64,000 nucleotides of DNA from Mycoplana azooxidifex. GTDB taxonomy: Bacteria; Pseudomonadota; Alphaproteobacteria; Rhizobiales; Rhizobiaceae. The position numbers and the translations under genes are program-made. Shown here piece by piece: positions 34,970 through 44,766 of the stretch. The DNA is taken from the NCBI RefSeq assembly GCF_014196765.1, contig NZ_JACIEE010000005.1, forward strand, positions 124,001 to 188,000. Reading direction: 5' to 3'. The notes beneath the pieces were generated by a model that saw only the letters and a program-made list of their open reading frames with translations, had not been told where the DNA came from and searched no databases. Each line of letters opens with the position of its first letter. The stretch's first letter is position 1.

Positions 34970-35047
34970 ATGTATGACGGGTTTGTGGAGTTGTCAGTCT
35001 TCGGAATTGCGGCGCTGTTTGTGTTCCTGGTGATCCTGTTAGTCTGA
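34970..35047 (+). CDS. Tiny membrane protein (25 aa)
   Basis: ATG at 34970 with GGAGGATGCAACG upstream. Residues ~7-25 are one uninterrupted hydrophobic helix. It overlaps the end of the opposing gene by 9 bp. The good ribosome site is the main support; it could still be chance. Confidence 0.35.
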   Translation: MYDGFVELSVFGIAALFVFLVILLV

Positions 35048-35449
35048 TGTCGCAACGGCGACGATATCGGTCCAATCGACGTCTGCAGCGCCACGTGCAG
35101 CGAAAGTTGAAGTTGCGGCTTGCACGGCAGCCTTGGCGGAAAGGCGTCGCGTCTCGATCATGGCGGAAACGCTACTCCAAGCGGCAGCTTGCGCGAGGAT
35201 CTCAACTGCCTTCTCGGCACGCGTCACATCGAATGCGGCTGCCTCGCCGGAAATATGCGGCGTAAGCTCGTGCGCTATAGCCGGGTTGGCTTGCAGAGCC
35301 TCCGCCTCGCGCCGCTTCTCCTGATAGATCATGTCCTGTCCGGGCGCGTCGGTGATGAACAGCAGCCGGATTTCCCCGGCGCCTCGATCGATATCCGCCT
35401 GCAGCTTCAGCTTCAGCGTCGACAGATCATCGCGAACGTCAAACCGCAT
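35039..35449 (-). CDS. Hypothetical phage protein downstream of tail genes
   Basis: 136 aa, overlapping the previous gene by 11 bp, so part of the late operon. It is mainly helical; the segment DMIYQEKRREAEALQANP resembles tail-fibre-assembly or DUF4376-like proteins, but I cannot assign it firmly. Confidence 0.55.
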   Translation of the reverse strand: MRFDVRDDLSTLKLKLQADIDRGAGEIRLLFITDAPGQDMIYQEKRREAEALQANPAIAHELTPHISGEAAAFDVTRAEKAVEILAQAAAWSSVSAMIETRRLSAKAAVQAATSTFAARGAADVDWTDIVAVATSD

Positions 35450-35861
35450 AGGTCGCCTCGATGGTGATGGTTCGGGGAATGTAGGGAAAAGGCGGAGCGA
35501 AATCGAAAACGTAGCGGCCGGGAATATCGGTGGTGAAGGCGAACAGATCGTCAGCCGTAACGTCCGTCTCGCCCCGAAAGGTGATAGTGGTGCCGACCGG
35601 CAGGGGAACCGTCACTTCCTCCTGAGCGTCAGCAGCGATCGTGAAGCTGAAGGCGCCAGCAAGTGTCGGGCGGGGCTCCGGCGCGCCTGCGACCATATAG
35701 TGCGTCTCGCCGTCGACCGCTTCCGAGTAGACGTAGTGATCAGGCCACCCGTCGAGTTGGTTAGCCACACTGTCCGCAGGGGAACAAAGGCCAGAGCACA
35801 TCACCTCCCCGGTCTCCGGGTCGTAGATCGAGTAGTATGATTGGTTCGTGTTCTGCACCAT
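35439..35861 (-). CDS. Hypothetical protein, tail-fibre accessory
   Basis: 140 aa following the tail-tip gene by 6 bp. It begins SYYSIYDPETGEVMCSGLCS and later shows a beta-rich part (TVPLPVGTTITFRGETDV; GRYVFDFAPPFPYIPRTI). Proteins of this look follow tail-tip genes in many rhizobial phages and may be tail-fibre subunits or chaperones. The name is inferred from position. Confidence 0.6.
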   Translation of the reverse strand: MVQNTNQSYYSIYDPETGEVMCSGLCSPADSVANQLDGWPDHYVYSEAVDGETHYMVAGAPEPRPTLAGAFSFTIAADAQEEVTVPLPVGTTITFRGETDVTADDLFAFTTDIPGRYVFDFAPPFPYIPRTITIEATYAV

Positions 35862-35867
35862 GGGTGC

Positions 35868-38800
35868 TTACCTCCTAAGCGCGGTTGCTTCCACGAAGCG
35901 ATTGCGGAAGTCGAAATCAAGAGTGGTCGTCCTCGCCGAGGCAATACGGATCTGGCAGTTGAAGGTTGTAGATGTCCGACCACTCGGGGGAGACCAGGCC
36001 GAGTAGATTTGGCAAGTCCCATAGGGATAGATGTTGGTGAAAGTCTCGATAATGTTACCCGTGTTGCTATCCACAAAGCGCATATCGACTAGGGGGAAGT
36101 CTCCCTGCAATTTCGGGATGTCGGCGCTGTGGGTACAGATGCCCTTAAGAAGCACCTTACCTCCGGTGTTACCATGGGCTAGCGTCACGGACCCGATGCC
36201 CGCCCAGCTATTGGTAACGGAGATAGTGGTAATCGAGTTCGTATAGGCCGTCGCAGTAACCGTGACTTCATTGTTCCCTATCTCTTCGTAGGTGACACCC
36301 CCGAGGATCAGCTTATCCGCGGTAATAACGCGAGTGGCGATCTTAGCTGCGGTGATGGCAAGGGCCGCGATCTTGCTGGTTATGACCGAGTTCGTCGCAA
36401 GCTTGTCGGCGATGATCGCCCCATCCACGATCAGTTCAGAGTTCTTCTTGCGACGGATAAGCAGGTTCGCCACAAAGGCAGCGCCATCGCCAGTGCTGCC
36501 CGCGGCACGCCGCATCTGAACAAATCCGATGGTGACCGTGCCCGCTGGCGCCGTGATCTCGCCGCTGGCGGTAGCCCAACCCGTAGAACTGATGGTCGCG
36601 GACACGGTGCCGTTGCCAATGGATGCACCAGCGGCATCCCTAAAATTCATCAGCAGTTGGAACGTCCCGGCGATGGACCCGCCGCTGCCGGCATAGTCAA
36701 ACTGGGCGTGGAACTTGTCACCGGGTGAGCATTGAATAGTCCGCGAGGTGGCCATCAGATCAAGAGTAGCGGTGGCCTCGTACCGAGCGATGAAAGGCGA
36801 AGGTGCTGGGGACCTAGAGGTGCCTTGCACCACAGAGATGTTAGTGGAGATGGTATCCCATCCGTCCAGTGTCCCGACAGCCGTGCCAAAGAACCCGTTC
36901 GGGATGACGTTCTCAAAGTCGACCAACAGGAGCTCTCGTGCGGTGATCGAGTTCGCCACCATCTTGTCGGACGTGATCGTATTGGCTGCGATCTTCGCCG
37001 CAACAACGGCCTCGGCCGCAAGCTTAACCGTGGTAACAGCCTCAGCACCAATCTCGGTAGCAGTGACTGCCCCCGCTACAATTTTGCTCGTCGTGACCGA
37101 GTTCGTCGCAAGCTTGTCGGCGATGATCGCACCATCCACGATCAGTTCAGCCGTATTGCGCTTGCGCATCGAGACGTTGGTGAAGAAAGCGAATTGCCCA
37201 GTAGAGGTTCCCAGCCGAATAACGGTAAGCCGACGAATAGCAGCAGCCCCCGCCGGCGCTACCACTATGCCGGCTGCAGTTATCCAACCCGCACCCGTCG
37301 AGGGTGCTACAATGTTTGAGGTGGAAAGCTGGCTCCCACTTTCGTCGTTCCAAGCGACCTGAAGCTGGGCATTCAAGGTCGGAGGGGACCCGCCACCGGC
37401 GACATCCATGCTCACATAGTATTCATCACCCTCCTTGGTAGGCACGTTGAGCGTGAAATTTGCGGACTGGTTGGACGCATCAACAGCGAGAGTGCCGATA
37501 TAGGGAGACTTTCCCGAGCGATTGGAGCCGGGAACTACTCCGGCAAAACCTGAGCCACTCCAGCCATCACCCGACCCGCCGGCGAACTGGCCATTCATCA
37601 CGACATCGGTCGTATCGCTGACCAGGATCTTACCCGCGGTGATGGCGTTTGCCGCCACCTTGTCACCAACAATGGCACTGGCCACGATCTTGGGCGTGGT
37701 GATCGCGTCATCTGCGATAGTCGTGGTGGTGACCGCGTTGTTTGCGATCTTACCAGCAGTGACAGCCAGAGCCGCAAGCTGCGCATCGCCAATAGCCGCG
37801 TTGGCGATCTTCGACTGCACGATAGCCGCATTGTCGACCAGCTCAGTCTTGATGGCGCTCAGCTTCACCTTGATGGTGCTGATGGCACGATCGGCGATCT
37901 TGAGTTCTTCAACTGCACCGTCCATCAGCTTGGCAGCAGTGATGGCCGCATCCGCGATCTTCGACGCAACAACCGCGCCATCGAGAATGTCCTCGGCGAT
38001 GAACTGCACGTCGGGCGTGGTCACCGGCTGCCAAGTGCTCCAGGCGAACAGTTCGGTGTTGCTGTTCGTGATGAACTTGGCCCGGACTTCGTAATCCTCG
38101 TTCCCCACCAGCGAGAACGGGGCGAGCAACACCTGCCCATCTTCAGGCTGGTCGAAGCGGCCGACAAAAACCTTCTTTTCATCGTCGGCGCGGCGCACCT
38201 GGAAGGCGATGGCACGAATAGCAACATCTTCCGCATTCCAGGGCCAGACCAGCAGGATTGCGGGCCGGCGATCGTTGCCGTTGGCATCCTTCACCGTGTC
38301 AGGGAACACGCCGAAGCCGGTCAGAACCTGCGGCTGGGGCTTGACGCGGCCGATTGGTCCGACGCTGTCCGGCAGTTCGTAGTCGGTTGACCAGTCGTAG
38401 TCGGCCGGATCAAGTTCCGAGAACGCGGCCGACTGGTTGACGTTGCTCAGGTCATCGATCGCGCCGAGCTGGAAACGCTTGTTGTCGTACCCGTTGCGCG
38501 CCGACGTCCACGAAATAACGTCCAGCGGTTCTAGAAGCTTGGCCGCCGGTGCGAACACGCCCTGATGCGACCGGAAACGACGGTTCGCTTCAAGCGCCGC
38601 GCGCATGAGCCTCTGCACCTGGCGCTTGTAGGGCACGGCCTCATAGGTGAGGTTGGCGATCAGTCGGCGGCCGTCGTCTTCCTCTTCGAGGTCGGCCCGG
38701 TAGCGCGGCGGCGCATCCTTCGCGGCCCATGCCTCATCAGGCTCCGGATAGCTGGCATGCGCGCCGTTGTAGACCTTCTCCAGGCCGGGGAACGGATTGA

Positions 38801-39926
38801 AGCTCTGCGGCTCGGAGACGATGAGGTTTTCATCGGTGAAATAGTAGACAGGCATTCCGGGGTTGCCGCTCACGGTCTTGTAGATGCCGCCGTTCTCGGC
38901 CGTCTTGCCGTTGCAGGCGCGGTCCAGCTTCTGGCAAAGTTCGATCGGCTCGAGATCGCCCTTCACCTCGAAGCCGCAACGGAAGTTCATTTCCGTGCCG
39001 CCGGCCTTGATCGGCACCAGGCGGTCGCATTCGTTCATGGCGGCAAACCACGACGAAACCGGCAACTGGAACGCGCGCATCCCCTGGCCGCCATACACCC
39101 ACTCGCCGCCGTAGTAGATGCCGCGCATCACGTTGTACTGGATGACCTTCGGATTGTCCGACCATTCATAGGTGCTGCGGTCGCCCCACCGGTGCGCCCC
39201 GGAGCCACCGGCCGTCGTATCCTTGCGAGGATCGTAGAGCTTGATCCCCTCGACGACGAAGGTGCAGCGCGGCGGGCCCGTCAGGACGTCCCGCTTGAAC
39301 TGCGCCGTGACGATGGCGTAGGGCACGCCGCGACCGAGCATGTCGGACGTCCACGGGCGTTCGGGATGATCCCCGAATTCGGCGATCAGCAGTGGATCGG
39401 CGGTGGTCTGCGTCCCGTCATAGAACTTGATCCACAGCGCGTTGTCGCCGTCGTCCTCGAAATCGGTGACCGGAAAGCCCCAGTCGCCATACTTGGTCTC
39501 GTCGTAGTCGATCGTGCATTTTTCGCCGTTGACGAACAGATCGACGAGCCCATTGACCGGCAGATCGCCGAGCGAAATCACCTGCGTCAGATAGGCGTTC
39601 GGCGTTTTCCCGGCCGTTCCGAACGTGCCGACATATTCCAGTTGCCCGGTCGTGGCGTATGTCCCCACGATGAAGGAAATAGGATTGTCGCCGCCGACCT
39701 CGATCTGCCCCCGGACGCCGACAGGGTCCGGTTCCTTCGTCATCGCCTTCGCCAGGAGGCTGGCGCCGATCTTCAGCGCCAGGCCGAAAATTGCCTGCCC
39801 GAACGCACCGAGGCCGCCGATCGCCGAAGCAATGGCCGTCACAAGCGCGGTGATTGGATCGGCATGCGCAGCCGAAGGCATCGCCAGGACGAACCAGGCG
39901 GCCAGAAGGAGAACCAGAAATTTCAT
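35868..39926 (-). CDS. Tail tip / host-specificity protein (gpJ-like)
   Basis: 1352 aa, the largest phage protein. The N-terminus has a signal-like hydrophobic segment (KFLVLLLAAWFVLAMP) and a second hydrophobic part, as in many phage J proteins of Rhizobiales. The hub/FN3-type core spans ~100-650. Residues ~655-790 and later are a chain of degenerate helical repeats (DAAITAAKLMDGAV, IANAAIGDAQLAALAV), interleaved with two beta-sandwich modules that each start with VxNGxF and contain GW. The two modules are tandem duplicates sharing a 57-bp near-identical DNA stretch (36383-36439, 37094-37150). It would recognise the host surface. Confidence 0.85.
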   Translation of the reverse strand: MKFLVLLLAAWFVLAMPSAAHADPITALVTAIASAIGGLGAFGQAIFGLALKIGASLLAKAMTKEPDPVGVRGQIEVGGDNPISFIVGTYATTGQLEYVGTFGTAGKTPNAYLTQVISLGDLPVNGLVDLFVNGEKCTIDYDETKYGDWGFPVTDFEDDGDNALWIKFYDGTQTTADPLLIAEFGDHPERPWTSDMLGRGVPYAIVTAQFKRDVLTGPPRCTFVVEGIKLYDPRKDTTAGGSGAHRWGDRSTYEWSDNPKVIQYNVMRGIYYGGEWVYGGQGMRAFQLPVSSWFAAMNECDRLVPIKAGGTEMNFRCGFEVKGDLEPIELCQKLDRACNGKTAENGGIYKTVSGNPGMPVYYFTDENLIVSEPQSFNPFPGLEKVYNGAHASYPEPDEAWAAKDAPPRYRADLEEEDDGRRLIANLTYEAVPYKRQVQRLMRAALEANRRFRSHQGVFAPAAKLLEPLDVISWTSARNGYDNKRFQLGAIDDLSNVNQSAAFSELDPADYDWSTDYELPDSVGPIGRVKPQPQVLTGFGVFPDTVKDANGNDRRPAILLVWPWNAEDVAIRAIAFQVRRADDEKKVFVGRFDQPEDGQVLLAPFSLVGNEDYEVRAKFITNSNTELFAWSTWQPVTTPDVQFIAEDILDGAVVASKIADAAITAAKLMDGAVEELKIADRAISTIKVKLSAIKTELVDNAAIVQSKIANAAIGDAQLAALAVTAGKIANNAVTTTTIADDAITTPKIVASAIVGDKVAANAITAGKILVSDTTDVVMNGQFAGGSGDGWSGSGFAGVVPGSNRSGKSPYIGTLAVDASNQSANFTLNVPTKEGDEYYVSMDVAGGGSPPTLNAQLQVAWNDESGSQLSTSNIVAPSTGAGWITAAGIVVAPAGAAAIRRLTVIRLGTSTGQFAFFTNVSMRKRNTAELIVDGAIIADKLATNSVTTSKIVAGAVTATEIGAEAVTTVKLAAEAVVAAKIAANTITSDKMVANSITARELLLVDFENVIPNGFFGTAVGTLDGWDTISTNISVVQGTSRSPAPSPFIARYEATATLDLMATSRTIQCSPGDKFHAQFDYAGSGGSIAGTFQLLMNFRDAAGASIGNGTVSATISSTGWATASGEITAPAGTVTIGFVQMRRAAGSTGDGAAFVANLLIRRKKNSELIVDGAIIADKLATNSVITSKIAALAITAAKIATRVITADKLILGGVTYEEIGNNEVTVTATAYTNSITTISVTNSWAGIGSVTLAHGNTGGKVLLKGICTHSADIPKLQGDFPLVDMRFVDSNTGNIIETFTNIYPYGTCQIYSAWSPPSGRTSTTFNCQIRIASARTTTLDFDFRNRFVEATALRR
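36383..36439 (-). repeat. 57-bp internal repeat copy A in tail-tip gene
   Basis: 56 of 57 bases match 37094-37150. It encodes the boundary segment ELIVDGAIIADKLATNSV. It is a likely site of unequal recombination. Confidence 0.85.
37094..37150 (-). repeat. 57-bp internal repeat copy B in tail-tip gene
   Basis: Second copy of the repeat at 36383-36439, 711 bp upstream in the gene; each copy ends a beta-sandwich module. Confidence 0.85.
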
Positions 39927-39941
39927 GGAGAACCCGGAGCG

Positions 39942-40365
39942 TTACGCAGAGAGCCAGCGGCGGCGGATGGAGGAGATCAACAACGCCGAGGCCGAGCGTG
40001 CCGGGCTGCGCGACATAGATTCGCGAGCCCTGGACGATGCCGAGGCCGTGGCCGGTTTCGGTATCGATGACGGCGATGTCTCCGACTTGCGCCATGGCAG
40101 GATGGACCTCAGCGAAGAGCGAGGCGGCATAGTCGACGTGACTGTCAAAGCCGAGCGTCTTCAACTGCAGCATCCCGCCGCGCAGCGTGCGATAGCGGCC
40201 GAGGAAGTTGGCGTAGAGATTGACCCCCGTCATCGCCTCGACGGCGCCGGCCGCGAACAGCGTGCAGTCGAACTCGCCATAGGCAAACGGCCTGCGGAAA
40301 GCGCCGTCGATGTAGGTAGACAGGCTCGAATACCAGTCGTCTTTGCGAACGATTTCCATCGGCAT
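39942..40365 (-). CDS. Tail protein of the NlpC/P60-like (DUF6950) group, 3' end frameshifted
   Basis: The start ATG overlaps the previous stop (TGATG). About 140 aa match the usual small papain-like tail hydrolase: FDCTLFAAGAVEAMTG holds the catalytic Cys, and GHGLGIVQGSRIYVA the His. The reading frame then misses a stop and runs into the tail-tip gene, as far as 39418. In the neighbouring frame the sequence ends RRRWLSA-stop at 39942, which looks like the natural end. I infer a one-base indel near 39965-39985 (CCGCCGCCG). Confidence 0.7.
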
Positions 40366-40700
40366 CACCCCATCGTCTCGCCTTCACGCTCGCCCCACCA
40401 GTATTGCCACTGGCCGGCGACGGTGTTGTATTGGCGGAACTTGTCGCCCGACCGGAGCTTTTGCGCCTCGTGCGACTTCTTCGCAGGGTTCGTCCGGGTC
40501 AGCATGCGGCTGTGCGACACGCAATCGAGTTGGATAAGCGTCACGTCGCCCCGCCACAGACGCGGCGCGAGGTCGGCGACCAGGAAGTCACCCCCGCCCG
40601 TCAATGACGCCTCCTGGTGCTCCTGTAACCACCAGCGCACGGACTGGATGCGGAGCTTGTCAGCGAACTCCGGGGCGGTTAGGGGGAAGGTTAGAGCCAT
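40365..40700 (-). CDS. Short tail-region protein
   Basis: 111 aa. The first ~55 residues (TFPLTAPEFADKLRIQSVRW, DFLVADLAPRLWRGDVTL) resemble the start of a ~200-aa tail protein placed before the hydrolase in rhizobial phages. The rest is short and basic, so this may be an internally deleted version. It is coupled by overlap to the hydrolase gene. Confidence 0.5.
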   Translation of the reverse strand: MALTFPLTAPEFADKLRIQSVRWWLQEHQEASLTGGGDFLVADLAPRLWRGDVTLIQLDCVSHSRMLTRTNPAKKSHEAQKLRSGDKFRQYNTVAGQWQYWWGEREGETMG

Positions 40701-40785
40701 GCGCCACCTTTGCTGGAAATTAACTCGTTAATGGGATATGCGGCCGCGGCGATGCAATGGAGCATCCCCGCGCATTGGGCATGAC

Positions 40786-41166
40786 ATGGAAAAGACATTC
40801 ACCGGAGCACCTGCCGAAGCCATCCACTTTCTCGCAGACCAAGTGTCAGGTCTCTCCAGCCGCATCCGGCAACTTGAGTACGAGCGTATAGCCGATCAGA
40901 TTATCGCCAAGATCCTGCTATCGGCCCTGAAGGCTGGAGACAGCGCCGCGTCCGAGGCCGCCATTTACCTGCTGCAGTCGAGCAGAGACGACTACGCCTC
41001 AATGCTGATCAAAACCGATTTTGGAGAGACAGGAATTTCCGCCGTCGAACTCGACCGCATGCGTTGGAGCTTTCAGGTCACGATTGACCGGATCGACTAT
41101 CTCTTGAATTCAAGCAAATCCCCAAATGCGCCTGCGCTCACCATCATCGACGGGGGCAAGAAGTAG
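40786..41166 (+). CDS. Hypothetical protein inserted on the opposite strand (moron)
   Basis: 126 aa from the ATG at 40786. It is helical with a heptad-like start (AIHFLADQVSGLSSRIRQLEYERIADQI). It lies in reverse orientation inside the tail block, between tape measure and tail tip, where rhizobial phages normally continue with tail genes. Its own expression in the lysogen is likely. No family is recognised. Confidence 0.65.
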   Translation: MEKTFTGAPAEAIHFLADQVSGLSSRIRQLEYERIADQIIAKILLSALKAGDSAASEAAIYLLQSSRDDYASMLIKTDFGETGISAVELDRMRWSFQVTIDRIDYLLNSSKSPNAPALTIIDGGKK

Positions 41167-43985
41167 TTATCCCCTCGCATGCGGGTCGTCGTTGTAGCGC
41201 TTGATGTCGTCCTGCACGCCATTCCGGCGGTACTCGCCAAGCCCCTGCTGGACGGTGCTGGCGCTTTCCTCGCGAGAGAGTTTCCTGACATGCGCATCCA
41301 GCGTGCCATCCTTTTTCATGAAGACCTCCACGTCGACCTTGACCGAACCGGCGCTATTGCTGTTCGCCGCCGAGGAAAGCAGGTGCTCGGTCTTGTGGTT
41401 CGGAACCACCTGTGAGCCTCGCGGCAGGTTGACAAGCTCGCGGCCGCGCTCTCCGACGATGGCCAGCCCGCCCGGCGCCGATTGTGTTCCATCGGCAAAC
41501 AGACCGGGCAGCAGGCTTCCGGAAACGGCCGCAGCCCACTGCGTTCCTGCGCCATTGGTCAGATTGCCCCAGAAATTTCCGAGCAAGGTGCCCAATCCGC
41601 CGCCGCTGACGCCACCACCTGGAGCCGCCGGGAAGAGGCCGGCGAGATTGCTTCCCAATGCGCCGAGGCCGGACCCGAACTGGCCGAGCCCCTGCGTCGC
41701 GCCGGCTGAGGTCGAAGCAAGACTTGCCAGCGCATCCGACGCGTCAGTCGCGCGACGCACCTGCAGATCGACAGCGTTGAACCAGTCGGTTCCGACGCCG
41801 TTGCTATAGTTCCCCGACAGCATCTCTAGCTGCGACTGCCCGTTGAACATTCGCGTCGCGCCGGTCGCAAAACCGACATGGCCGCCCGTCTGCATGGATG
41901 ATAGGCCGTTCGACTTCAGAAGCACGTCGCCGCGGAGCACCTGGCTCGGGTCAACCTGGCTGCCCCAGTTCTGGAACGAGTTCGCGAGGAGCGAGCCGCT
42001 GCCATCGACCCCGACCTGTTGCAGCGACGAGTTGACGAAGGCCGCACACCAGGCGGTGCGCGCCGCATCGATGTCGACGCCACCCTGCTTCAGGAAGCTG
42101 TTGATCTGCGACACATTGGCGGTCTCAGTCGAGCCGAGCAGCGCACCGGCGAGATCGACGGCGCCACCGGGGCTGGCGACGTTCGAATTTGCCGGGTTGA
42201 ACATCCGCGTGGTACCGGCAGCAGTGCTAGATCCGCGCGAACCGAAGATCGAGCCCACGACCGAGCCTGCGACGCCGCTACCGCCTGCGCCACTGCCGGC
42301 CGAAGCCCCTTGATCTCTTCGCGCTGCTGCGCGGTGATCTCGCGGCCCTTGTCCTGCGCCTTCTGCAAAAGATCCATCTCGAACCGGAGCGCCTGCGCTG
42401 CAATACCCGCCTGTCCCGAGACTTCGGCCTCAAGCTGCATCTGGGCTACGCGGTCGTTGGCGGTCTTGATCAGATCGCGATAAGCGTTCTCGGCGCGCTT
42501 CGCTTCCGTCTCCGCCTTTCTGTCCGGTTCGCCGGCAAGCGGAGACGGCTTGCGTTCCGGAATCGGCACACCGACAGTGACGCCGTCCGAATTCGTGATC
42601 GTCGCACGATCGGGGTCGCGGTCGAGTTCGTAGAGCGGCCGGCGCTCCGGCACCGGCGTGGCGCGCGGAACGAAGTCGGTATCGCGATAGGTGCGGCCGT
42701 TGTCGGTGAACGTCCGATTGCTGAGGATGTCCTGAACGGTGGCGGCGCCCGCTGTCGCCGCGGCCCATTCGCCTCGCGCCTCCTTTGCCGCCTCTAAGCT
42801 ACGATAGAAGGCCGAAGAGACATCATCGATGCTGGCGCTGAAATCCTTGAGAGCCTGTAGCCCGAACTTGGTGATGGCGTCGTCAAGCGTGCTCCTGGCC
42901 TTGTCGAAGTCGGCAACCGTCGCCGTGCCGGCCGTGACACGTTCCCTCAGATCGTCCCAGGCATAGCCCAGCGCACGCACGGTGTCGTCCGAACCCGGTC
43001 GCGCCCGCAGCGCGGCGAATGCCGAGACGGCCTTGTCGCGCAGAGCGTCGAGTTTGGTGGACGTTTCCTCCAGGATCTTGGTGGCAAGCACCCCGCCGGC
43101 CTCGCGGCCCTGGTTCAGCTTGTCGGCGCGATCGAGTTCATCGACATAGGCCTTGAGCGCAGGCGTTGCATCACCCCAGATCTTGGCGGCATTGCGGATG
43201 ATGTCGTTCTGCTCCTTCAGGAGCTTGTTCGCTTTTTCGGCAGAGCTCTCCGCGGTCATGAAATACTGGATCAGCGCGGCGCTACCTGCCACAAGACCGA
43301 TTGTGATAAGCGAGAGCGGGCTTACAACCGAGGCGAAGGCGGCGGCCAGGGCCGACCCGGCGCTCTGCCCGCTCGCCTTCATCTGCTCGAACACCATCGA
43401 CAACTGCGTGCCCTGCTGCAGGGCGATTTGCAGCGGCGCCATGCCCATGGCGGCGGTTACGCCGATGTCCTGGAACTGCGCAGCGATGTTGGCGGTCTGG
43501 AAGCTCCCAGGATTGAGGTTCGCCGGTCGCTGACCGAGGACGCCGTTCTGGTTCGCAGGTGTGATCTTCTGCTGCGCTGCCAAGCGGGTATTGGCCTGCT
43601 CGACAGCGCGGGCAAGATCCAGTTGGCCGCGCTGCGCGATCTGCGCGGCATCGGCCATCAACCCGTAGCGCTTGTAGATGCCATCGAGGATGACGGTCGC
43701 CTGCGTCATCTCGATCTTGCCGAGCTCGACGCCGCGCGTTAGCTGGTTGATGGCGGCATTGAAGCGCTGTGCGGAGGCGAAGCCGTCGACATACTGCCGC
43801 GACAGCCGCGCAAGCACATTGCCGGTCTGGCTCACTTTCTGGTCGGTCTCCGTAAACTGGAAAACGACCTCCTTGCCAGAGGCGGACATGGCCTTGTCGG
43901 CAGCCACCTTGCGGGCAGCGCCGGCCGTGTAGGCGCTCTCGTCCATGTCGGCGACGACGCGAAGACTGCGAACCTCAGTGACCAT
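41167..43985 (-). pseudogene. Tape measure protein, broken by a frameshift
   Basis: The first ~560 residues (start 43985: TEVRSLRVVADMDESAYTAG) form a typical tape measure with coiled coil, Ala-rich hydrophobic segment (SVVSPLSLITIGLVAGSAAL) and Gln/Lys-rich helices. After IKGLRP near 42305 the frame degenerates and stops at 42090. The -1 frame continues cleanly as GASAGSGAGGSGVAGSVVGS and runs to 41167 with a TIGR02594/NlpC-like segment (DAARTAWCAAFVNSSLQQVG). A GGGG run at 42306-42309 is the break; five Gs would restore one ~930-aa protein. The heptamer at this point is not a proper slippery site, so a mutation or a base-call error is likelier than programmed shifting. Confidence 0.8.
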
Positions 43986-44766
43986 TACCGCTTCGCCTCA
44001 TCTTGCTTTTTCTGGCGATCGTCGGCGTCGGCCTTCTCCTTCTGGAGTTTCAGCCATTCGCCGTCGACGGCGTTCATGAACAGGTGGAAGTGGCGAAGAT
44101 CGTCGCCGTGGATGGAGTGGTCGCGCGCATATTGGCTGAGGGCGAGGTAGCTGATCGGCCCCTCGCCCCCAAAAGTCCCATAGAAGCGGTCGTATTGAAG
44201 CGCGTCGAAGGCGCGGAAATAGAGCTCGTGCCAGTGCTCCGGCTCGAACTCCTCGTCGTCTCCCTCCGGCTGCAACCATTCCTCATCCGGGAAGGCTGCA
44301 GCCAGTTCGTCGAGCCAGTCGTAGAAGGCAACCGCCCCCGCCCGCTTTATGCGGCTGCGGAAGGCTTTGCGGAGTTTCCCACCTCGTCCTCGACGAACTC
44401 GATATCCGTCTCGGACACCTGGCCGGCGCAGTATTCGACGGCGGCGACAACGTTGCGGTACTCGGGGTCGGCCAGGATCTCCAGCGCCTTGTCCATGGAA
44501 TAGGTGACGTCCAGGCCGCGCCAGCCGTGCAGGATGTGCTTGGCATAGAGCTTTCCGAGTTCCCCTACCATGACCGCGGAAGGGATCGCCGTCTTCTTGT
44601 GTTGCCGCGACAGCCGCTTGAAGAGGATATCCCGGGCGGTCTGGTAGGCCGGCAGGTGGAGCGACGAGACATTGAACTCGACGCCGGGCCAGTCCGGAAA
44701 CTCGATCCAGTCGCCTTTTTCTTCGCGCTTCAGATCTGCCTTGAGAGAGGAGAGCTTTACGACCAT
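43985..44766 (-). CDS. Tail assembly chaperone, frameshifted long form (GT-like)
   Basis: Made by a -1 slip at GGGAAAC (44380-44374). The short frame (next entry) is then joined to KLRKAFRSRIKRAG and a ~120-aa domain (VAFYDWLDELAAAF, WHELYFRAFDALQYDRFYG). The long form is the counterpart of lambda gpGT, which brings the tail tube subunit to the tape measure. Position between tail tube and tape measure is exactly as expected. The downstream frame has no start of its own. Confidence 0.85.
44347..44766 (-). CDS. Tail assembly chaperone, short form (G-like)
   Basis: 139 aa ending VGNSAKPSAAA. It is a typical DUF-type tail chaperone located between the major tail protein and tape measure. The C-terminal 11 codons contain the slippery heptamer G-GGA-AAC in frame, so a fraction of ribosomes makes the longer GT form. 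The start overlaps the stop of the small upstream gene. Confidence 0.85.
   Translation of the reverse strand: MVVKLSSLKADLKREEKGDWIEFPDWPGVEFNVSSLHLPAYQTARDILFKRLSRQHKKTAIPSAVMVGELGKLYAKHILHGWRGLDVTYSMDKALEILADPEYRNVVAAVEYCAGQVSETDIEFVEDEVGNSAKPSAAA
44374..44380 (-). promoter_or_regulatory. Slippery heptamer GGGAAAC for -1 frameshifting
   Basis: Fits X-XXY-YYZ in the zero frame (GTG GGA AAC). After slipping, the reading frame opens into the long form and stays open to 43985. This is the conserved device of long-tailed phage chaperone genes. Confidence 0.85.

Noticed and set aside
34566..35075. 169-codon minus-strand frame
   Set aside because: It crosses two strong terminators and shows no coding pattern.
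42290..42320. Programmed frameshift in the tape measure gene
   Set aside because: The local sequence (ATC AAG GGG CTT) lacks an in-frame X-XXY-YYZ heptamer, and recoding at this position is not known for tape measure genes.
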